DNA of 64,000 bases from assembly GCA_001600415.1 (NCBI GenBank), contig BCJX01000013.1, positions 1 to 64,000 on the forward strand, read 5' to 3'. Shown piece by piece: positions 57,683 to 64,000 of the stretch. Source of the stretch: Pascua guehoae. Taxonomy: Eukaryota > Basidiomycota > Tremellomycetes > Trichosporonales > Trichosporonaceae. A program made the position numbers and the translations under genes. The notes below the pieces were generated by a model that searched no databases, was not told the origin of the DNA, and saw only the letters and a list, made by a program, of their open reading frames with translations. The first letter of the stretch is position 1; every line of letters starts with the position of its first letter.

Positions 57683-60059
57683 ATGATCGCGTCGTCGACA
57701 ATGTCGCGTCCGCCCCACTCGCTCGTCGGTAGTTCCTCCCCACCGCTCATTGGTCGGCCGAGGCCGTCTTCAGCCTCCCTGTCTCCACCCCCGCGGCGCC
57801 CCATTCAACGTGCGTGCGATCTCTGCCATGCTCGCAAGGTCAAGGTAAGCCGTCCTCACAAGTACATCGGGTAGTTACTAACGCGGGCTATGGCACAGTG
57901 CGATGGTACACAACCATGTGCGCGGTGCACCAAAGGCGGCATCCGCTGTTCTTTCGATAATCCAAAGCTCCCCAAAGGTCCTCCGCGTAAACGGCTTCGT
58001 CGGTCGCGAGAGGGCACAGAAGCGGCGTCGGCTCGTAGGCAGACGCCGGCACGACGGCGACAAACGCCAGAAGAATGTGTCTGTTCCGGGCGACTGGGGC
58101 CCACCGAGACGGGCAGCCTTGACTCTGGACAGATCGTGAGCCGAGATCCCGCCCGCGAGCCTTCACATGCATTGCACCGCCGGGTATCCACCACCCCTCC
58201 TGTCCAGGCAGCGGCACCCGGAGGTTTCAGCGCATCGTCGTCGACCTCGACCCAGTCTCCACTGGCATCTGACACTCCTTTCGCCTCGTCCGGGGCCCTG
58301 CACAGGGGTACGTCTCCACTTGGACGGACCGTTCTTGGAGACAACTCTGCACAGCTCCAACCTGCTGGAGCACTGAGCGACTTGGGGTCTCTCCTGTTCG
58401 TCTCTGGGACTCAATTGACTCCAGTCGATGGAGAGTCCCCCGAGGGGACAGACAACACAAGGTCCGAGCAAAGCGGATCGCCTTCAAGCAGCTGCTCTGA
58501 CGACTGGGGCAGTGATGCAGATACGGCAGACCTGAGCCAGAGGGACACCGCAAATGCCCAGCCAGGACAGACGATGGCCCTCACGACTCGGCCACCCAGC
58601 GCTGGTCAACTCGCCGGGGCGGCCTTGCCACCACTCAGCCCCGTCAGCCTGTCGTGGCTGAACGATCTCGGCGCCCCTTCACTAGGCGACCGCGGCGGTG
58701 TCTTTCCGTCTCTGAACTTCCCGAGCGTGGGTCGCGGCAACCTCGGCGTTGGGCCATCCGGCGTCACACCGTCGCCGCACATGTTCAACATGCCCTTCAC
58801 GCCACCAGTGGACGTGTCGCCCATCCTGAGTCTCACGCTGGAAACGCTCGTCAAACCCCAGCTGGACGTATTCTACACGCGGGTATACTCGATGATGCCC
58901 GTCTTCAGCGCGTCGTACATTCACGCGCGCCTGGCCGACCCTAGCAGCATGGCGGACCGGACGTTTGCAGCGCTCCTCTTGGCAATGGTGGCGCTCAGCC
59001 TGGTCCATCCGCTGACGCCCGAGGAGATGACCAACCGCGACCAGCGGGCACGAAAGGCGACCATGCTCCTGGACGAGGTGTGCCGTCTCCGCTCGCACTG
59101 GGACTATGGGGGCCAGCCCAGCCTGCAGGCGGTGCTTACGAGCTACCTAATGTTTGGGACGCTGCACGAGCTCGGGCACACGAGCAGCGCGCGCTTCCGC
59201 CTCAACGAGAGTATCATCATGGCGCATACCATGCGCCTGGGCGACGCCACCACGTATGCTGCCAGGCAGCCAGAGGAGATCAAGCAGCGGATGGTCATGT
59301 ACTGGATGCTGGCGATAACCGAGCGGTACGTTTGTGACTCTGGCACCTGCTGACAACAGCTCGTACGCGCTCCAACGCGCCGGAACAATCGTCTTCAGAG
59401 GCCCCATCCGGACATCGGTACCCGGAGGTCGCAACGTCGAGGGCACAAGTTTGCACCACTTGGCGCGCGTGTTCACCTTTATCGACGCCGACATTGTCGC
59501 GTGCTGGAACGGCGAGTGCGACCGTGCGCGCTGCACGACGCTCACCGAGAAGCGCGCCGTGTCGATTCTGCGACGCCTAAAGGGCACGGCGGCCGACGTG
59601 TTTGGCGACGAGGACGACCTCGTGGTGCTCTGCGAGACGCAAAAGGCCGACCTGCTCGTCACGTGGCAGTGGATCCGCAACCGTATCTGGCGCCTCGCAT
59701 CCGCCCACGGCCTCATGCGCGACGGCGCCCCCTCCGAGCTCAGCCTCGCCTACGTCGTCGACGTGGCCGCCACCACAGTCTCCATCTGCAGCCGCCTGTC
59801 GGATACCGCAATGGAGGCGCACGGCATCGGGTTTGTCGAAAAGCTCTACGACATTGCGAGCATTGTCACAGAGCTCCTCCAGACCACGCCGGGCATCCAG
59901 GCGCAGATTCTACAAATGCTCCAGACGGGAAACTGGGTGGATATGCTCGAGCGCCTGGGCACGTTTGTCACCCGCCATCGGGCCGGGGCCGCGTTTGCCG
60001 CCCCGCTCGAGCAGGCCATTTCGCTCGTCTTGTCTATACGTTTGTTGACAGAGGGCTGA
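57683..60059 (+). CDS. Zn2Cys6 fungal transcription factor
   Basis: Three exons (57683-57844, 57899-59325, 59360-60059) give 762 residues; introns are 54 and 34 nt. An in-frame ATG at 57701 is an alternative start. The zinc cluster is C45-x2-C48-x6-C55-x5-C61-x2-C64-x6-C71, split by intron 1 after RKVK, and followed by basic PKGPPRKRLRRSR. About 250 Ser/Pro-rich residues follow. Then comes the fungal-specific TF domain: LVKPQLDVFYTRVYSMMPVF, LLLAMVALSLVHPLTPEE, QRMVMYWMLAITERSYALQR. This region resembles sugar- or xylanase-type regulators (XlnR/AmyR-like) in layout, but the target is unknown. Neighbours are the calpain-like gene upstream and a tRNA downstream. Confidence 0.9.
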
Positions 60060-60966
60060 GTGATTCCAGGCCCAATGGTAGTGTATAGTATTAAGCATGC
60101 TTGTAGCCCTCGAAGATGGCCTCTCGATGCCAACGGCATATTATCGACACACACAAGTGTGTGCACGCGCATAGACCGATTGTACAATGCGAGAAAACAC
60201 TGCATTTTCTGCACCTAAATGCCTGTATGCATAACCTGCTGTAGCACCCCGATGTTCGTGGCATACCGTCAACAGGTAGGTCGGTCGCCGATCACACAAG
60301 CCCCTGAGGCGACTTTGACCTTGTACTCGCAAACTCGTTGGCCTCGTTTTTACCACGCAACCGAGCTCAATATGGCGAGTTCAATACTTTCCCAAACCAC
60401 CTGTAGCGCAACGTATATCTTGTTTCTTCGAAGGGCCGCGAACCGATCTTGGGTGGCAGGATTAGATTACCTCTCTCTATGGGGTTGGAATTTTGACCGC
60501 TTTTCACAGTCTCAAGGCAGCTGCTCTGGCAAAATAATCATGGAATAATAGACCGAGTCGTCCTGGTGACCTTTCTGGTCATTAACTTGACAGTCGTCTC
60601 CACCCCACCGCGCATGGTCATTTGCCACGACAAAACAACAGTGCATACAGTCAAATTTCACTTCCTGGGGGCTAGCACTATTCCCACCTGCAGATGACTG
60701 CGAGCTCACTGGGCCAGCAGTGGTGTAAGACCTCCAACACGCCCCCTCGACCAAGATTACAAGAGCACAATCAATCCCCCCGCCCATTTCCAAACCCCCT
60801 TTAACCCTCCCTCCTACGCTCTTCCCTCCTCCCACGCACCAACCCTCTCCTTCTGCCCCGCCCCCTCCGCCCTCCTTCCTCTGCCCTCTGCACCACACGA
60901 CCACGTCCTGGGCCCCTCCTCGATCTCGCGCGGCGGCAACACCACGCGTCACTGTCCACCAGCATC
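60060..60966. other. Intergenic, C/T-rich tract
   Basis: About 900 bases. The segment 60,770-60,900 is strongly pyrimidine-rich (CCCTCCTCC-type runs), which generates a Gly/Arg-rich minus-strand frame that I reject. It ends at the tRNA gene. Confidence 0.5.
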
Positions 60967-61055
60967 GGCGAGATGGCCGAGCGGTCTAAGGCGCTGTGTT
61001 AAGGTTTAGTCACCTCCGCAGTCTTCGGACGTGGGTTCGAATCCCACTCTCGTCA
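60967..61055 (+). tRNA. tRNA-Leu, probable anticodon AAG, with short intron
   Basis: The acceptor stem GGCGAGA pairs with TCTCGTC and the discriminator base is A. The A box is TGGCCGAGCGG, the B box GGTTCGAATCC, and the T stem is GTGGG/CCCAC. A variable arm (GTC-TTCG-GAC) marks a class II tRNA. The anticodon stem CTGTG/CGCAG encloses TTAAG followed by about 11 extra bases, so anticodon AAG with an intron after position 37 is the best fit. The serine alternative is less likely because the GGCCGAGCGGTCTAAGGC D-arm is typical of leucine. Confidence 0.85.
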
Positions 61056-61086
61056 ACAGAGGATTCAGTTCCTCCCAAGCCAAGTC

Positions 61087-61091
61087 TTTTT
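61087..61091 (+). terminator. Pol III terminator (T5)
   Basis: Five T bases lie 32 bases after the tRNA end. This is the expected RNA polymerase III stop signal. Confidence 0.6.
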
Positions 61092-61617
61092 GGACCCGTT
61101 TCACATGCTGTGCTTGTCGGCGTGCTAGGCCTGCGACATTGGTGGGGGTTGTGAAACGGTGGCGAGTTGGGGAGCCTAGTGGTTTCGTCCCTCGTACGAA
61201 ATTGTTGGTGAGATTGGCGGTGGTGTACGTGACCAGTAGGCGCCCTCATTCGCAACAGACGTTGGGTGTTTGACACAGAGGGCGGCCTTCGAGGTTGCGA
61301 CGTGAACCATCTCGGAATCCAGCGCCTCGTCGCTGCTCGCCCTAGGAAACTTTGGCCTGAGTGAAGATATCATTGGTGCGAACTGCACTTGGCGTCGAGT
61401 TTGTATCTCAACTCGGAGGGTCCGAGCTGACGTGGTCAAGATTGGGGTGCAGAGCCTCTTTGGCAGTGGGAAGGCGACACTGGGTGTGTCATAACGCAGC
61501 AGCATGATCAGACTGGAACAAGAGCACAAATCCCGTTGCTACACATGGCTGTCTCGCATCAATACTACAACTTGACTTCTTTTCGGCTCTTTGCTCACGC
61601 AGTCCTACTTCTCCCTC
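61092..61617. other. Intergenic, no supported gene
   Basis: About 525 bases between the tRNA terminator and the 3' end of the aldehyde dehydrogenase. Frames of about 60-115 codons show no domain. Confidence 0.5.
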
Positions 61618-63251
61618 CTACTTCATGACCCACAGACTCTGCGGCTCGAGCCAGCCCTTGAGGCCGTCCACGCCAAGCTCGCGGTTCAGGCCGCTCCACT
61701 TTGCGCCGCCAAACGGCACCTTGTAGCTGAGGTCAAAGTGCGTGTTGACCCACACGGACCCGGCCTCGAGCTGCTCGGCGATACGCACACCGCGCTTGGT
61801 GTCCTTGGTCCACACCGAGCCGCCGAGACCCATGGTGAGGGCGTTGGCGCGGCGGATAACGTCCTCTTCGTCGGTCCACTTGAGGATCGGGACAATGGGC
61901 CCAAACGGCTCCTCCTGGACAATGCGCGAGTCCTCGGGCGGGTTGTCGATAATAGTCGGCTGCATAAAGTAGCCCTTGGCGTGCGTGTCGCGGAGGCTCT
62001 CCTGTCCGCCGTGCGCGACGCTCCAGCCCTGCTTCTTGATCTCAGAGTACAGGTCTTGAACCTTACCGTACTGCATGGCGTTCTGGAGCGGGCCCACGAG
62101 GACGTTCGGGTCGTCGGCGGGGCCCGTCTTGATGGCCTTGGCAAACTCGAGGAGGGCGGCTTTGAACTCGTCGTACACCTTTTCGTGGACGTAGACGCGC
62201 TTGACGTCCATGCAGATCTGGCCCGAGCTGAGGAAGCACAGAACTCCGACCTTGGCGACCGTCTTGGCAATGTCGGCGTCGTCGCAGATGATGGCGGCGT
62301 CGTTTCCGCCCAGCTCGAGCGTGAGGCGCTTGAGGGTGCGTGCGCACGATTCCATGACCTTTTTGCCCGTAAACGTCGAGCCAGTGAAGGAAATCTTGTT
62401 GATGTCGGGGTGCTCGGTCAGCATGGGCCCGAGGTCGTCGCCACCGGAAAGGACCTGAAGGACGCCCGGCGGGAAGATGCCGACGCCGAGCTCGACGAGC
62501 TTGAGGCCGGAGTACGGGGTGAACGGAGAAGGCTTGACGATGAGCGTGTTGCCAGTGATGAGCGCGGAGCCGACTTTGATAATGGCCAGAAGGAGGGGCC
62601 TGTCGTCCGTTAGCCTCAGCATACACACTCGCCCGCACTCACCAGTTCCAAGGAACCAGACCAGCACCGACGCCGAGGGCATTGTACCGCGCGTAAACGT
62701 TAACGTCCTCGCGCACGTCGGGGATCTCTTCAGTCTCGACGCGCAGAGAGGCAAGTCCGCGCAGGTAGCCTGCAGCGAGGCCACTCTCCATTTTGGCAGT
62801 CGAGACCGCCTTGCCCGACTCTTTGACGAGCAGGTCGCAGAAGCCATCCACGTTGGCGTCAATGCGGTCGGCCAGCTTGTTGAGGTAGCCCTGGCGCTCG
62901 TCCCACGAGAGCTTGGCCCACGCGGGGAACGCGGCGCGCGCCGCCTTCACAGCGTCGTCAACGTCCTTTTGCGTGCTCACGGGCACATCGGGGAGGGCCT
63001 CCTCGGTCGAGGGGTTGATGCCGTTCCGAGTCTTGGCCGTCGACGTGAGCTTGCCGTCGATGACGTTGTGGTAGGTCTGCGGTGTTGGGAACAAGGTATG
63101 GCAGTGGGGTGTGTGTGATGTTGTAAAGTATGTGTCGAATATGCGGTTAGATGGTGTCAGCACAAGCACGCAGCCGAGGAAAGCAACAACAGTGCGATGA
63201 GACGTGCAAGCTACGCACCTTCCAGTCGAGGGGCTCGGTGGTGATGGTCAT
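61618..63251 (-). CDS. NAD(P)+-dependent aldehyde dehydrogenase
   Basis: Three exons (63251-63219, 63076-62643, 62599-61618) give 482 residues. Exon 1 encodes only MTITTEPLDWK; introns are 142 and 43 nt. Motifs: VPWNWPLLLAIIKVGSALI (cofactor-domain Asn), ISFTGSTFTGKKV (Rossmann loop), general base Glu251 in LELGGND, catalytic Cys285 in SSGQICM and EEPFGPIVPI. The length is typical of the ALDH superfamily. There is no targeting signal, so it is probably cytosolic. It oxidises an aldehyde to the acid. The closest style is the fungal gamma-aminobutyraldehyde/vanillin/salicylaldehyde-type group, but the substrate cannot be fixed from sequence. It lies 9.5 kb from the catabolic cluster and may or may not belong to it. 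Confidence 0.94.
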
Positions 63252-64000
63252 TGTGGTGCACGTTGAGGATTGTGGGAATGAGCAAGAGCAAATACCGCCT
63301 AGATGGTGGAAAGGGGGCGAGGAGTGTGGGGATGGTCGCCTGCTGTGTTCACTTAGGCTTAGTAAAGGGGCCACAGGGGACAATGGATTCTCGGTTCCGA
63401 CGACAAAAGCCATATTGTGCTGCATGCTGCATGCCGCATTCCATTCCTCCACCACGCGGGGGCCCCGGTTGTTCGGCTTTGCCGATGCCGGCGGCCCGGC
63501 GCCCGGCGCTGAAATGTTGACGTCTGTGGATCTGTGGCCATCATGTGACTGCCTCTTCGTACTGATAGCAACCGGCAACCCAACCCAGGTCGCGACCTCG
63601 TCTATCACTCTGCGCCATGCCCGATGGCCACCGGCTATCAGTAGCATCATCCAGGTCTTGAGAGACATACAAATCCGCGGACTTGTGACCGCCGGCATTC
63701 GGCGTCAGTACCACAACATGGCATGCATCGCACACGATGCAGCCAGGGCTTGATGCCCAATCATGATCGCCATGGTCGCTACCCAAGCGAACATGCAAGT
63801 CACAGCCCACCTCTCCATCTGCCCCATGGGCGCTTATAATCGTCGTTCTTCAACCGGAAAATTGACGACCTCCACACACCTCCACAGAGCTCCAGCACGA
63901 CCATCCACCGTTGCCCTTTCCCGTCCCCACCACACCACACCCCCGAGCTCGGAAACATCTCGGAACAACAACTGATAAGCTCACCGTCACTCACCAAGGC
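63252..64000. other. Upstream region of the ALDH gene; no supported gene
   Basis: Frames up to 200 codons (63,151-63,753 plus) overlap the ALDH leader and have no domain. A TATA-like TTATAAT at about 63,834 followed by C/A-rich DNA suggests a plus-strand promoter for a gene starting beyond the window. Confidence 0.45.

Noticed and set aside
60512..60952. Gly-rich 146-codon minus-strand frame
   Set aside because: It arises from a pyrimidine-rich promoter-like tract.
61591..62613. 340-codon plus-strand frame
   Set aside because: It is antisense to the aldehyde dehydrogenase and has no domain.
1..64000. CRISPR arrays, operons, ribosome-binding sites, insertion sequences
   Set aside because: The window is eukaryotic; no spaced identical repeats, transposase motifs or long terminal repeats were recognised.

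Overview
The window is the end of a chromosome of a GC-rich basidiomycete yeast. It opens with an 8-nt telomere repeat (TTAGGGGG on the other strand). The genes carry very short introns, mostly 32-50 nt, with GTRNGT donors and CTAAC/CTGAC branch points, and some exons are only 10-16 nt. These traits fit the Tremellomycetes, most likely Trichosporonales. That placement is inference; no rRNA is present to confirm it. Spliced gene models were built by hand: each junction was checked for donor, branch point, acceptor and reading phase.

Region 1 (1-8.2 kb) is gene-free subtelomere: degenerate 40-bp repeats, a 13-bp minisatellite, CGGCTCC-type repeats, and a 2-kb segment present twice in direct orientation. 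Region 2 (8.2-18.2 kb) has orphan genes: a possible PD-(D/E)XK-fold protein, a divergent unknown, an AN1-like zinc finger joined to an aminoglycoside-phosphotransferase-like domain, a broken inverted copy of that gene next to a 56-nt C run, and an unknown acidic-tailed protein. Region 3 (18.8-23.4 kb) is a divergent pair, a 14-TM drug/H+ antiporter-like MFS protein and a 13-exon Zn2Cys6 regulator, whose shared promoter holds three ACTCCGC sites. Region 4 (24-30 kb) has unrecognised minus-strand genes and a spliced tract without an evident protein.

Region 5 (30.6-52.1 kb) looks like a catabolic gene cluster: an FAD aromatic-hydroxylase-type monooxygenase (C-terminal domain cut off by an in-frame TAA), a Dal5-type permease, a Zn2Cys6 regulator with two zinc clusters, a beta-lactamase-fold hydrolase, a formamidase, a second Zn2Cys6 regulator, a formamidase relic, an amino-acid permease and a third Zn2Cys6 regulator. 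A plausible reading is uptake, hydroxylation, ester/amide hydrolysis and nitrogen recovery from an unidentified compound.

Region 6 (52.4-64 kb) holds an F-box-like protein with a 3' frameshift, a secreted calpain-like cysteine protease with a KHDG-repeat region, a fifth Zn2Cys6 regulator, an intron-containing tRNA-Leu and an aldehyde dehydrogenase.
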